From CAZGEA01 sp964524515 (GTDB taxonomy: Bacteria > Patescibacteriota > Microgenomatia > UBA8517), in NCBI GenBank assembly GCA_964524515.1, contig CAZGEA010000004.1, forward strand, positions 62,001 through 126,000: DNA of 64,000 nucleotides, in the 5' to 3' direction. The notes under the pieces are model-generated. The model was not told the DNA's origin. It searched no databases and was given only the letters and a program-made list of their open reading frames with translations. Positions 43,646 to 52,617 of this stretch are shown here, piece after piece; the stretch's first letter is position 1; every line of letters starts with the position of its first letter. The position numbers and the translations under genes are program-made.

Positions 43646-46065
43646 TTTTTCAAAAAGAGTTTATATGACAGATCCTCTGATAGGTTTGTATTATACACAG
43701 ATGTGCCCTCTTGAGTCAACGAAAGGCCTTCAACAGCAGATATTTTGATATTCACAGGATCAGATTTAGTTCCCGCCTGCTTTCTCCAGAAAACATCAAC
43801 TTCGTTTGTGTCCCATGAACTAGGTATTGGTTTTGTAAATCTGAATGTTATTTTAGCTTTCTCTTTTGCCAGCAAATTAACAAAAATACCAGCACTGGAG
43901 CTTTTTGTATCTTGCTGAGTTGATATGTCTGGAATTAACTCTTCCCTTTGACCATTTTTTTCTAAAATAACACTTTTGTAAAGCGCTGTCTCATCTGAGA
44001 ATAGTCTTATGTAATTTTTGTAATTTCCAGCCTCCCCCATTTCTTTTGGAGCATTGTTTACAAGTGAAATTGAAACATCTGTAGTAATTTCATTTCTGGC
44101 AAGGACTATATTTGCTGACATTGATCTTTCTATGAAGTAATTAACCTTATTGACCCCCAAATTTGCTTCAACTTCACCAAACCAAAGAGACAAACAGTTT
44201 GAATTGCAAAGACTAGAAACAAGACTACCAGTCCACGAAGCATCGTTTAGAATCTTTTGGACATTTGTATTTTTTAAATTAAGCTGAATGTGTTTTGAGT
44301 CCAAATTTGAACTAATTGCTTTTAAAAGGCTTATTTCTTGTGTTGAATTTAGATTTTTAATCTTAGAAAGCAGTGATTCTGATAGCTCAGACAGTAAATT
44401 TGATTTTTTATGAGAACCTGGAAAAAAGTCTTTTTCAACTTCATATTGAAGCTTTCCATACAAATTATTTGAAGAAATTGTTTCATTATTTTTAAGCACA
44501 ACTGGACCTGTTGCTTCAAGTATTGATTTTATTGTGTCAGTGTCGATTGCTATTACCCCATCTACCTGGCGATCAATAGTTTTTTCCAGAAACCACATTA
44601 CCCTATCTGATGTGATACTAAAATCTGGATCCCAATTGGAATCTCTTAAGTACCATTGATTGACTCCAAGGTACTTCTCAAGTGGAATTGGGGCCTTTAC
44701 GTAGCCTTTGAGTTGACCATCGGCTTCGTAACTATCAAACATTTCTATATTTGTGAGTTTGCCTTTTTCAAAGGTAACCAAAGCAAAGGAGCCAATAAAG
44801 CCTCCTGTTGGGCGCAATTCCATATTGTTTTGAAATAGAATTAAATATGTTTGAGGTTTATCCCAACCTAAAATTGATGGCAGTTCTTTTGAAATCCGTG
44901 ATGCAGCTTCAATAGATTTTAGATCTGCAGATAAAACTGATACTTTTGATTTATAGTTTGAAGGAATAATTGAAATTTTTTCTATTTTGTTTGAGATAAA
45001 GCTTGCATTTTCATAGATTTCAGACAAATTAATAGCAAGAGATTTTGAAAGACCTGGTAAATTGTATTCTTTTTCTTCGAGCATGCTTGAAAGAATTATT
45101 TTTCCTAAACTTTTAGTATTTTGACTACTGTTTGCAAGCAAACCTGCATTTTTTAGAACATTATCTAAATCATTTATTTGATCGTAGAAATTACCAACAA
45201 ACGGAACTTTGGCTAAAAGTTTAACAGTTGGACTGGAGACTGAAACAGAGGTGTTTCCAAGGGATAAAAATGCTTTTGAAAGGTTTGGCGAGTAACCAAT
45301 AGACTTAAGTGACATATAGAAAAGAATTGATGAGAATATTGTTGATGCGATAGGTAAAACAAAGAGCCAAATAAAGCATGCAATGACAGCAAGAACTGTA
45401 TCGTTTGGTTTTATTTTTATAAATTTTGGCTTTGTAATTTTTGGGAACTTTGGATAGACATGTTTTTTTCTTTCAACATGATGCACAACTTGCACATCTT
45501 CAACTGGATTAGTATTTATCTCATTAATTATTTTTGATAAAAATTCATTTGATATTAGTTCGTTTTTATTCCAGGGAATTTTTGATGTTTTTAGCTTAAT
45601 ACTTGTAAATGAGTTTGAAGGGCAGATATATCCAACTTCTTCCAATTTGCTACCGAAACCAAACATTAAACCAAGTGCTGTGTCGACTAGACTATCAAGT
45701 TTTGTTATTACGATTTTTGAATCGGCGTAACAATCTACATTTTTACTTTTCAATGCATCAATTATTTCGTCTTCCAAATAACCATATAAAAGAAGTGTTT
45801 GATTTTTTGCAGCTAATTTATCTGTGTCTTTTGGGTTACCTAACAACCAAATAACTTTTTGATTATTGCTTATTAAACTTAATACTTTTTCCTCTTCGTT
45901 TTGAGAATTAACAAACAAATAATTTGCATTTTTTATTCTTTCTTCATTACCCTTTGCACTTGCAATCACGTGTATATTTGAAAGTTTTCCCGTTAATTTT
46001 TCTGTTAAGTGAAAGCTTAACAATTTATTTTCGGAAATAATGAGAGCGTTGGGCAATTGCATCAT
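43642..46065 (-). CDS. DUF4012 membrane protein
   Basis: 807 residues. The first about 190 residues look like a Rossmann-like cytoplasmic domain (NALIISENKLLSFHLTEKL, KVIWLLGNPKD). A basic Pro/Lys linker and a transmembrane helix pair (about 225-262) follow. The extracytoplasmic DUF4012 domain (about 380-690) shows YLILFQNNMELRPTGGFIGSFALVTFEKGKL and GVIAIDTDTIKSILEATGPV, both characteristic. The family is widespread in CPR and Gram-positives, related to LytR-CpsA-Psr-like settings, but its reaction is not established. TAGAAT lies 7 bases before the first ATG. Confidence 0.85.
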   Translation of the reverse strand: MMQLPNALIISENKLLSFHLTEKLTGKLSNIHVIASAKGNEERIKNANYLFVNSQNEEEKVLSLISNNQKVIWLLGNPKDTDKLAAKNQTLLLYGYLEDEIIDALKSKNVDCYADSKIVITKLDSLVDTALGLMFGFGSKLEEVGYICPSNSFTSIKLKTSKIPWNKNELISNEFLSKIINEINTNPVEDVQVVHHVERKKHVYPKFPKITKPKFIKIKPNDTVLAVIACFIWLFVLPIASTIFSSILFYMSLKSIGYSPNLSKAFLSLGNTSVSVSSPTVKLLAKVPFVGNFYDQINDLDNVLKNAGLLANSSQNTKSLGKIILSSMLEEKEYNLPGLSKSLAINLSEIYENASFISNKIEKISIIPSNYKSKVSVLSADLKSIEAASRISKELPSILGWDKPQTYLILFQNNMELRPTGGFIGSFALVTFEKGKLTNIEMFDSYEADGQLKGYVKAPIPLEKYLGVNQWYLRDSNWDPDFSITSDRVMWFLEKTIDRQVDGVIAIDTDTIKSILEATGPVVLKNNETISSNNLYGKLQYEVEKDFFPGSHKKSNLLSELSESLLSKIKNLNSTQEISLLKAISSNLDSKHIQLNLKNTNVQKILNDASWTGSLVSSLCNSNCLSLWFGEVEANLGVNKVNYFIERSMSANIVLARNEITTDVSISLVNNAPKEMGEAGNYKNYIRLFSDETALYKSVILEKNGQREELIPDISTQQDTKSSSAGIFVNLLAKEKAKITFRFTKPIPSSWDTNEVDVFWRKQAGTKSDPVNIKISAVEGLSLTQEGTSVYNTNLSEDLSYKLFLKK

Positions 46066-46124
46066 TGGTATTATTCTACTATTTCCGCGGTGCTTTACAC
46101 AGGCTCAAGTTTTTTAAGGCTATT

Positions 46125-46565
46125 TCAGCTACGTGAAGATGAATCCAACTCTTGGTTTACAAGGAGATCAGCGTCTGAATTTAGATGTCTTTTAACGTGG
46201 TTGAACACAACTCCCAAATTAATTTCTTTTTCTAAATTTTTAATTATAGAAACAGAATTTGCAATGCTTTGGTTTTTTATTTTCCACTCCCCTTTTAGCT
46301 GTTTAACAACTAATTCAGAATCTAAAATAAAATTTATTTTTATATCGCTTGCAAAATTATTTTTATTTTCTTTTAACCAAACTAGTGCAATTTCAACTGC
46401 TTTGTATTCTGCAAAATTATTTGTTGCAACACCTAAATAAAGTGACTGACTATGAATTAGGAGACCTGAATTATCTTTGACAATGAATGCACATGCAGAT
46501 GGACCTGGATTACCTCTTGATCCCCCATCGCAATTAATTGTTATTGAATTTAAATTTTTCCACAT
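46125..46565 (-). CDS. rnhA: Ribonuclease HI family protein
   Basis: 146 residues, the compact RNase HI-like form. Acidic catalytic residues visible: Asp in INCDGGSRGNPGPSACAFIV, Glu in ATNNFAEYKAVEIAL, Asp in NFILDSELVVKQLKGEWK and Asp in RHLNSDADLLVNQELD. It removes RNA from RNA-DNA hybrids. It lacks the basic handle of the E. coli enzyme. Confidence 0.92.
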   Translation of the reverse strand: MWKNLNSITINCDGGSRGNPGPSACAFIVKDNSGLLIHSQSLYLGVATNNFAEYKAVEIALVWLKENKNNFASDIKINFILDSELVVKQLKGEWKIKNQSIANSVSIIKNLEKEINLGVVFNHVKRHLNSDADLLVNQELDSSSRS

Positions 46566-46584
46566 CTAACTTATTGTTTGAATA

Positions 46585-47811
46585 TTAGATTAAAAGTTTG
46601 TTTTTTTGAAGTACTAATCCTAAAACAATTGCAAGCAATAATTGGGTTTGCTCTTGAGTAATCCAGTAATGATCAAACAATCCAGTAAAGAAAATAAAAA
46701 ATAATATTAAAATTAATGTTTGATTGTTTTCTTTTTTTATATATTTTAAAAGAAAAATTATTACAAAAATTAAAAAAGCCACACCCAACTCAGACAATAA
46801 AAGTAAATAAATATTATGTACTGGCTGAAGCCACCAGATTGTTTGTCTTAACGCTGAATTTTCCTGAATATTTGTAAATGGTAGTGATGGAATAAAGCCG
46901 CCAAAGCCAAGACCAAACATTAAATTGTTATTAAATTTTGTATTTGAAATATTTAAAAGTTCTAATCGTGAGGAGTTGCTTTGAATTAACAGACTAGAGA
47001 CAAATAAGGAAATTATGAAACAAAATATTAAAAATAATTTTAAATAGGTGATTTTTGCAATTTTTACGATAAAGACTATGGAAACTAAGAATAATCCCAG
47101 CCAAGAATTTTGAGAGAAGCAAAAGAATAAGGTAAAGAGTGAGAGAATAATTGAAAATAACACAGTTTTATTTTTTTTAAAGGATAATAATGCAATTGTT
47201 AATACGGAAAGATAGGCAGAAAGAGTATTGGGGTGAGGAAAGGTGGCATATGGACGCAAAAAATGATTGCTTAGAATATTTGCTTTTGATATTGATGGAG
47301 TGAAAATTGTAAAAGTCCTCTCCCCCATTAAATAAAAAATACCACCAAGGGATTTTGCTGAAATTACTTGAAGTATTGAGATAACACTTAAAAGGATAAC
47401 AATTATTGGGATATGTTTTCTACAGGTATTCACAAAAATTTGAGCGTTATTGGCAATTACTACTGCAAGAGTAAACAAAAACATTAATTTTGATGAATAT
47501 GATAATGAAATTTGAGGAATTTTGGAGAATATTATATTTATTAGAATTAAAAATATAAAAATAGAAATTAATTTTAAATTTGATTTAGCAAATAAAAATA
47601 ATTGTTTAATGTTGAATAGGATAATAATTGAAATCAATAAATCTAGAATTGATATCGATGGAGCCAAATAATCTACTCTAATTCCAGATACTAACGCCCA
47701 ATCGGGCCAAAAATGCTTTGCAAACTGTGTTGGAGATAAATAGAGAAGAATTGTAAATAAAAACTGATTTAATTTACTTTTGTTTGATAATAAGGAATCG
47801 ATCTTCCCCAT
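46585..47811 (-). CDS. O-antigen ligase/polymerase-like polytopic membrane protein
   Basis: About 408 residues with roughly 11 hydrophobic helices. The segment with GFGGFIPSLPF followed by the loop QTIWWLQPVHNIYLLLLSELGVAF is typical of the WaaL/Wzy family, in which a His in a large periplasmic loop (here PVHNIYL) is conserved. It probably joins or polymerises surface glycans. Start taken at ATG 47811 to limit overlap with jag (38 bases); ATG 47844 is the longer alternative. Confidence 0.8.
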   Translation of the reverse strand: MGKIDSLLSNKSKLNQFLFTILLYLSPTQFAKHFWPDWALVSGIRVDYLAPSISILDLLISIIILFNIKQLFLFAKSNLKLISIFIFLILINIIFSKIPQISLSYSSKLMFLFTLAVVIANNAQIFVNTCRKHIPIIVILLSVISILQVISAKSLGGIFYLMGERTFTIFTPSISKANILSNHFLRPYATFPHPNTLSAYLSVLTIALLSFKKNKTVLFSIILSLFTLFFCFSQNSWLGLFLVSIVFIVKIAKITYLKLFLIFCFIISLFVSSLLIQSNSSRLELLNISNTKFNNNLMFGLGFGGFIPSLPFTNIQENSALRQTIWWLQPVHNIYLLLLSELGVAFLIFVIIFLLKYIKKENNQTLILILFFIFFTGLFDHYWITQEQTQLLLAIVLGLVLQKNKLLI

Positions 47812-48232
47812 CACCTTCTGATAGAGTTTCGATACCTTCTTCATTTTTTAAGGATAAGTGAATTTCTCTTCGTTGAGAAGGAGTTAAGTTGTATAAGTAT
47901 TGTGACTCACCTGTTGATATTGCGCGTGCAGCTGCTTGTTTGCCTAATGCAACTAAGTTTTCGGTTTGTTTTTCTCTCCACTGTGCCACATCTACTAATA
48001 CTTTTGTCCATTCACCATATTTGGTTCTTAATGCTAATGATAGAAATGATTCGAGAGCTTCGAGTGTTTGACCATGTGCGCCAATTAACAAGCCAGACTC
48101 TTCTTTTGAATCAATTACTACTTTTACGATTTTTTGTGCATCATCGCCTGCCTCTTCAGTGACTGATGCTGTGGCATCAATACCTAAAAGTTGTATTAAT
48201 TTTGTGACTGTCTCTGTGATGTATTCAACCAT
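47774..48232 (-). CDS. jag: KH/R3H RNA-binding protein Jag (EloR)
   Basis: About 152 residues from ATG 48232, 5 bases after the yidC stop. KH domain with GLLIGAHGQTLEALESFLSLAL (GxxG loop variant IGAHGQ) and R3H domain with AVALGKQAAARAISTGESQYLYNLTPSQRREIHL-type sequence (R-x3-H in RREIH). Jag/EloR links cell elongation and RNA binding and is classically encoded next to yidC. The N-terminal Jag_N domain is reduced. A longer open frame into yidC is not used. Confidence 0.92.
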   Translation of the reverse strand: MVEYITETVTKLIQLLGIDATASVTEEAGDDAQKIVKVVIDSKEESGLLIGAHGQTLEALESFLSLALRTKYGEWTKVLVDVAQWREKQTENLVALGKQAAARAISTGESQYLYNLTPSQRREIHLSLKNEEGIETLSEGDGEDRFLIIKQK

Positions 48233-48237
48233 GAGGC

Positions 48238-49050
48238 CTATTTTACCAGACCAAGCCTCTTTATCCAAGGGGTCATACCTCCCCATCCTGAAGATTGATA
48301 TTGGACAACTGCTTGATAAAGGGAGAAAACTACCCAATATAGTGCTAAACCTGAAGGAAAGCTTGAGCCTGCTAGTAAAGTTATTATTGGGAATGTGTAT
48401 ATCATTGACTGCTGAGCGGCTACCATCGCATCATCTGCCTCCCCTTTTGTTTTTTTTGCCACTTTTGCTTCAAACTCTACATATGGAAGTGCCATTTTGG
48501 CTGATATGAATTGAATTGCTGCTGCCAAAATTAAAACAGGTCCTGGAATTGGAAATGGAATTTGACTAATTTTAAAAACGTCTGGTTTTGTTACATCAAG
48601 ATATAGAAAATTTGTATTTAGAGTTTGACCTTGAGAAAATTTTAATGGCTCATATAAGCTGTTGTTAAAACTTTCTGAAATTTGACCATGACCTGAAAGA
48701 ATTGTTGTGAAGACATTTAAAAGTGCAATAAAAATAAACAGCTGTAAGATTTGTGGAAGGCAGCCTGCACCTGGATTGATTCCTTTTTCTTTATAGAAAT
48801 CAGCTTGAGCTTTCATCAATGCTTCTTTGTTGTCTTTGTGCTTTGCTTTAATTTTATCAATATCTGGAGCATATTCTTTTAGTTTTTTCATTGTTTCTGC
48901 TGCTGGCTTGGTAAGCGGGGAGACTGCAAACCTTAGGAAAAATGAGAATGCAATGATCGCAATTGCCATGTTTTGTCCAAGAATTTTATAAAACAGAACT
49001 AATGCGTTTGATAGTGGTTGAACTAAAATAATTGAAAAAATATCTGCCAT
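48238..49050 (-). CDS. yidC: Membrane protein insertase YidC/Oxa1
   Basis: 270 residues, Gram-positive-like length without the large periplasmic domain. Segments: FFLRFAVSPLTKPAAETMKKL (first core helix and the conserved Arg), the cytoplasmic coiled region PDIDKIKAKHKDNKEALMKAQADFYKEKG, CLPQILQLFIFIALLNVF and FPSGLALYWVVFSLYQAVVQY. Unusual: no lipobox Cys. Inserts membrane proteins with or without Sec. In the conserved block rpmH-rnpA-yidD-yidC-jag. Confidence 0.95.
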   Translation of the reverse strand: MADIFSIILVQPLSNALVLFYKILGQNMAIAIIAFSFFLRFAVSPLTKPAAETMKKLKEYAPDIDKIKAKHKDNKEALMKAQADFYKEKGINPGAGCLPQILQLFIFIALLNVFTTILSGHGQISESFNNSLYEPLKFSQGQTLNTNFLYLDVTKPDVFKISQIPFPIPGPVLILAAAIQFISAKMALPYVEFEAKVAKKTKGEADDAMVAAQQSMIYTFPIITLLAGSSFPSGLALYWVVFSLYQAVVQYQSSGWGGMTPWIKRLGLVK

Positions 49051-49068
49051 TTTTTATTTGTATTGCAA

Positions 49069-49278
49069 TTATACAGGGTCTGAGCCTCCTTGTGAAAGGG
49101 GGTTGCATCTTATTATTCGTTTTACTGCATAAAATGAGCCAGTTAGTACTCCGTATTTTTGAATTGAAAGCTTTGCATATTCAGAGCATGTTGGAGTAAA
49201 TCTGCAACCAGGCCCTAAAAGTAATCTAATAGCAAAGGATATGAAGTTTTGATAAAAATTTATTAAAAATTTAATCAT
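49069..49278 (-). CDS. yidD: Membrane protein insertion efficiency factor YidD
   Basis: 69 residues with the family signature GPGCRFTPTCSEYAKLSIQKYG and ending in RIIRCNPLSQGGSDPV (conserved RCNP...GG.DPV). Amphipathic N-terminus. Directly follows rnpA (abutting at 49278/49279). Confidence 0.95.
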   Translation of the reverse strand: MIKFLINFYQNFISFAIRLLLGPGCRFTPTCSEYAKLSIQKYGVLTGSFYAVKRIIRCNPLSQGGSDPV

Positions 49279-49623
49279 TTAAAGGAGTTTGATCTTTTTT
49301 AAGGATTCTTCAACCTCTTTCATCAAATCTGAAGTGTAGGCTTTAACTGATACATCATGGGCTATGAATACTATATCGTAGCCTTTTTGCATAATGCTTA
49401 CTTTTTGCCTAACGCCCTCACGAAGCCCACGTTTTACTTTATTTCTAGCAACTGCTTCTTTTGCAATTTTAGTGGAAACAATGAAGCCAAACCTTAGACT
49501 ATCTTCGTCTTTTGATGATTTAGCGTAACTTACTGTGAAGGATTTTGAATGGAAGACTTTCCCATTTTTTTTAACATAATCAAAATCTTTATTTAGTGTG
49601 AGCTTGTTTTTGCTTGCGAGCAT
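49279..49623 (-). CDS. rnpA: Ribonuclease P protein component
   Basis: 114 residues. It contains LTLNKDFDYVKKNGKVFHS, RFGFIVSTKIAKEAVARNKVKRGLREGVRQ (the RNR box, RNKVKR) and YDIVFIAHDVS. It supplies the protein subunit for tRNA 5'-end maturation. One base separates it from the rpmH stop. Confidence 0.95.
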   Translation of the reverse strand: MLASKNKLTLNKDFDYVKKNGKVFHSKSFTVSYAKSSKDEDSLRFGFIVSTKIAKEAVARNKVKRGLREGVRQKVSIMQKGYDIVFIAHDVSVKAYTSDLMKEVEESLKKIKLL

Positions 49624-49624
49624 T

Positions 49625-49771
49625 TTATACTGAAGCGCTTATTTTCTTTCTTCCGCGTTTCATGCGTCTTTTGATTACCAAACGACCTTTAGCGGTTTTT
49701 AATCTTGCACGGAATCCAAAACGCCTTGCACGCCTTACTTTTGATGGTTTGTAAGTTCTTTTTGTAGCCAT
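49625..49771 (-). CDS. rpmH: 50S ribosomal protein L34
   Basis: A 48-residue highly basic protein read from ATG 49771 to TAA at 49625-49627. The sequence starts MATKRTYKPSKVRRARRFGF and continues with the usual R-L-K-T-A-K-G-R and KRRMKRGRKK blocks. Normal length and position next to rnpA and dnaA. TGTTATAAT, an extended -10, lies 9 bases upstream. Confidence 0.97.
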   Translation of the reverse strand: MATKRTYKPSKVRRARRFGFRARLKTAKGRLVIKRRMKRGRKKISASV

Positions 49772-49780
49772 ATTTTTGTG

Positions 49781-49809
49781 ATTATAACATATTTTTTTGA
49801 AGTTCTAAA
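49781..49809 (-). promoter_or_regulatory. rpmH operon promoter
   Basis: Minus strand TTTAGA (49804-49809), 17-base spacer, TATAAT (49781-49786) preceded by TGT (extended -10). The hexamer ends 9 bases before the ATG, so the leader would be about 2 bases. Confidence 0.6.
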
Positions 49810-49810
49810 A

Positions 49811-49866
49811 TGTGGACAGTTGAACTTAAACTGAGGGTTTACAATTTATCCATAATCTTATACACA
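49811..49866 (+). promoter_or_regulatory. DnaA-box cluster upstream of dnaA
   Basis: TTATACACA at 49858-49866 is a perfect TTATNCACA box; TTATCCATA (49846-49854) has one mismatch and TGTGGACAG (49811-49819, reverse) two. They probably mediate DnaA autoregulation and may be part of a bipartite origin. Confidence 0.65.
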
Positions 49867-49881
49867 GAAACTTAAACTACA

Positions 49882-51318
49882 ATGTTGGAAGAAATTAAAA
49901 ACAATAGCGAACAGGAAAGCGAGAATAATTCTACATCTAGATTGAATAAAGATGTTGTATGGAAAGACACACTGGCATCACTTAAAGTACAGGTTAGTGG
50001 AGCAGTTTATTCAACATGGCTTACTAAAACAACACTAGAATCGCTTCGAAAGAATGGGAAGGAGCGTTATTCTGCAGAGATAGGTTGTATTTCAACTTTT
50101 ATAAAACAAACTGTGGAGGTGCGTTATTTTGGCTTGATTCAAGATTCACTGATAAAAGTGCTTGGTGCACCAGTTGATATTGTATTTACCATATCGTCTG
50201 GTGAGAGTGTGCTTAAAACTGAAAATAAAAACACAGCAAGCGTCCCTTTGTTTGAAGAAGAGACTGACAATGAAGTATTTGTGGGTAAATTAACTCAATC
50301 ACATATTCATCCTGGAAGAATTTTTGAGAACTATGCTGTTTCATCGACAAACCAACTAGCCTGGGCGGCTTGTGAGGCAGTTTCAAAAGGATTGGGAACA
50401 ACTTATAATCCACTTTTTATTTGGGGTGGAGTGGGAGTAGGGAAGACTCATTTAATGAATGCTATTGGATACCGTGTAATTAAAAAAAACTTAAACGAAC
50501 GCGTGCTTTTGTGTACAGGTGAGGATTTCACAAACGATATTATTGCGGGAATTAGGACAAAGACTACTCAGGCATTTCGGGATAAATATAGAAAATTAAA
50601 AGTTTTATTTATTGATGATATTCAATTTATTGCGGGAAAAGAGAGCGTGCAGGAGGAATTTTTCCACACTTTTAACGCAATCATTTCAGCTGGTGGGCAA
50701 GTTGTTTTGAGCTCAGATAGACCGCCATCTGAGACTAAACTTGAAGATAGATTGGTAAGTAGGTTTGAAGCTGGATTGGTTGTTGATATTGCACCACCTG
50801 ACTTTGAACTTCGATCTGCAATAGTTTCAATTAAAGCGCGTGAGCGTGGAATTGAACTTGAAGATAAATTTGCCCAAGCTATAGCTTCGAACTTGGACAG
50901 TGCGCGTAAAATTGAAGGTTTTTTAATTAAACTTATATCTGAGGTAAAACTTAAAAATTTAGAGGTAAATGAAGAACTGATCATAAATCTTCTTGGTAGA
51001 CCTAGTATGGAAAATGGGATACATGGATTTAAAAAACAATTGACTGCAGAGGCAATAATTGATGCAGTGTGTGCCAAATATCAAATAAACAAGCGTGCAA
51101 TGGTGGGGAAGGCACGGGCGAGGCTTATTGCACGACCAAGGCAAATATTAATGTATCTTCTTCGAACGGAACTTCATTTAAGCCTGGAAGAGGTAGGAAG
51201 ACTAATTGGTGGGCGAGATCATACAACTGTAATGCATGCAGTTGAAACGATAACTCAAATGGCATCAAATGATTCCCGTATTCGTGAGGATATTTTGGGG
51301 ATAAAACGTGGATTATAA
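49882..51318 (+). CDS. dnaA: Chromosomal replication initiator DnaA
   Basis: 478 residues. Domain I (about 25-100), a short Glu/Thr linker, AAA+ domain with Walker A GGVGVGKTHLMN (about 182-193), Walker B LFIDDIQF, sensor I LSSDRPPSE and box VI-like RLVSRFEAG. Domain IV helix-turn-helix GRLIGGRDHTTVMHAVETI recognises DnaA boxes. Full length, though the N-terminus is acidic. The gene opens rightward, with DnaA boxes on both sides. Confidence 0.98.
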   Translation: MLEEIKNNSEQESENNSTSRLNKDVVWKDTLASLKVQVSGAVYSTWLTKTTLESLRKNGKERYSAEIGCISTFIKQTVEVRYFGLIQDSLIKVLGAPVDIVFTISSGESVLKTENKNTASVPLFEEETDNEVFVGKLTQSHIHPGRIFENYAVSSTNQLAWAACEAVSKGLGTTYNPLFIWGGVGVGKTHLMNAIGYRVIKKNLNERVLLCTGEDFTNDIIAGIRTKTTQAFRDKYRKLKVLFIDDIQFIAGKESVQEEFFHTFNAIISAGGQVVLSSDRPPSETKLEDRLVSRFEAGLVVDIAPPDFELRSAIVSIKARERGIELEDKFAQAIASNLDSARKIEGFLIKLISEVKLKNLEVNEELIINLLGRPSMENGIHGFKKQLTAEAIIDAVCAKYQINKRAMVGKARARLIARPRQILMYLLRTELHLSLEEVGRLIGGRDHTTVMHAVETITQMASNDSRIREDILGIKRGL

Positions 51319-51326
51319 ATATTAAT

Positions 51327-51508
51327 TGTGGAAACAATTTAAAAGTTTTACACAATGATTTATTTTGCGGATAAAATATACACACCTTTTCCCCAAGCCT
51401 AACCAGAATCACCATCCACATATCCACAGTACCTACTACTACTTCTAGTTAATATAGATAAATACAACAAAAACAAAAACTCACAAAAATTGTGAAATCT
51501 GTGTATAA
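51327..51508 (+). other. Replication origin (oriC) with DnaA boxes and DnaA-trio
   Basis: The 198-base dnaA-dnaN gap holds boxes at 51346-51354 (TTTTACACA), 51366-51374 (reverse, TGCGGATAA), 51376-51384 (ATATACACA), 51412-51420 (CCATCCACA), 51420-51428 (ATATCCACA) and 51500-51508 (TGTGTATAA, perfect reverse). Four bases after the 51420 box comes CTACTACTACTTCTA (51433-51447), whose complement reads as five 3'-GAT/GAA-5' DnaA trios, followed by an AT-rich stretch. This matches the B. subtilis basal unwinding layout. Confidence 0.85.
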
Positions 51509-51509
51509 T
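51502..51509 (+). promoter_or_regulatory. TGTATAAT -10 of dnaN overlapping a DnaA box
   Basis: TGTATAAT ends 7 bases before the dnaN ATG (51517) and shares 7 of its bases with the perfect reverse DnaA box 51500-51508. DnaA bound there would block dnaN transcription, and the mRNA would be leaderless. Confidence 0.65.
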
Positions 51510-51516
51510 CCAAATA

Positions 51517-52617
51517 ATGAAGTTGAAAGTATTACAGGAGGATTTTGTAAAAGCTACAAGTGTTGTTTCAAGATTTGTTTCAAATCGTGCAACACTTCCA
51601 GTACTAACATATATTTTATTTAAAGCAGAAAACCAAAAATTATTTCTTCAAGCTACCAACCTTGAATCGTCAATTTCTTATCCTGTTGGGGCAAGTGTTG
51701 ATGAAGTGGGGGAGATTGCACTTCCAACTCGAGTAATTGGAGATTTGTTGGTTAATTTTCCAAAAGGACAAATTGAAATTGAGGGAGCACGAGAGAAATT
51801 GAATTTAATAAGTAGTGGTTTTCGTGGAAGTATTTCGGGAATGGTTGCTTCTGATTTTCCAATAATTCCAAGTAGCATAGATGAAGGGGGAGTGGAAATT
51901 GAAACTGAAAAATTAATTGAAATATTAAATACGGTTTTGTATGCAGTATCAAAAGATGAAAGTAGACCAATTTTGACTGGTGTATTTTTTAATTTTCAAA
52001 AAGAAAAACTTATTATTGCAGGATCTGATGGATTTAGAATTTCAATTAATAGTTTGCAATTGAATAACTCCAAGTTTGATGATTTAAAACTTGTGATTCC
52101 TTATCAGTTTATGAATGAGTTGATTAAAATTTTGAGTATTTCCCCGACTGTTAAACTTTATCCTAAAAAAGAAGAGAATCAGGTTTTGTTTGAGATTGCC
52201 GGAATTACACTTTTGTCTCGTGTGATTGCTGGAGATTTTCCTGATTTTTCAAGAATAATTCCAAAGACTTACAACACAACGGTTTCAGTTGATAGAAACA
52301 GTTTAACTCAGGCTTTGAAATTGTCATCTGTTTTTGCTCGGGATTCTGCAAATATTACTTCGTTTGAAATTAAAGAAAATGAAATTGTAATTTCTTCTGA
52401 AAGTGCTACAAATGGAAATCAAGTTACTAATATTGATGCAAAGGTTGTGGGGCCTGCACTAAAAGTTTTGTTTAATTATAGATTTGTGGAAGAATTTGTT
52501 CATATTTGTCGATCTGAAGATGTTGTAATTGAATTTAATGAGTCAACTTCCGCGGTTTTGTTTAAAGATCAAAAAAATAGCGAGTTAATCCACATAATCA
52601 TGCCAGTTAAACTTTAG
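51517..52617 (+). CDS. dnaN: DNA polymerase III sliding clamp, beta subunit
   Basis: 366 residues in three similar domains. MKLKVLQEDFVKATSVVSRFVSNRATLPVL start, the middle-domain segment YAVSKDESRPILTGVFF and the C-terminal IIMPVKL ending (classical family ending MPMRL/MPVRL). It is a ring clamp tethering polymerase and repair proteins. It ends overlapping the convergent gene by 4 bases. Confidence 0.97.
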   Translation: MKLKVLQEDFVKATSVVSRFVSNRATLPVLTYILFKAENQKLFLQATNLESSISYPVGASVDEVGEIALPTRVIGDLLVNFPKGQIEIEGAREKLNLISSGFRGSISGMVASDFPIIPSSIDEGGVEIETEKLIEILNTVLYAVSKDESRPILTGVFFNFQKEKLIIAGSDGFRISINSLQLNNSKFDDLKLVIPYQFMNELIKILSISPTVKLYPKKEENQVLFEIAGITLLSRVIAGDFPDFSRIIPKTYNTTVSVDRNSLTQALKLSSVFARDSANITSFEIKENEIVISSESATNGNQVTNIDAKVVGPALKVLFNYRFVEEFVHICRSEDVVIEFNESTSAVLFKDQKNSELIHIIMPVKL

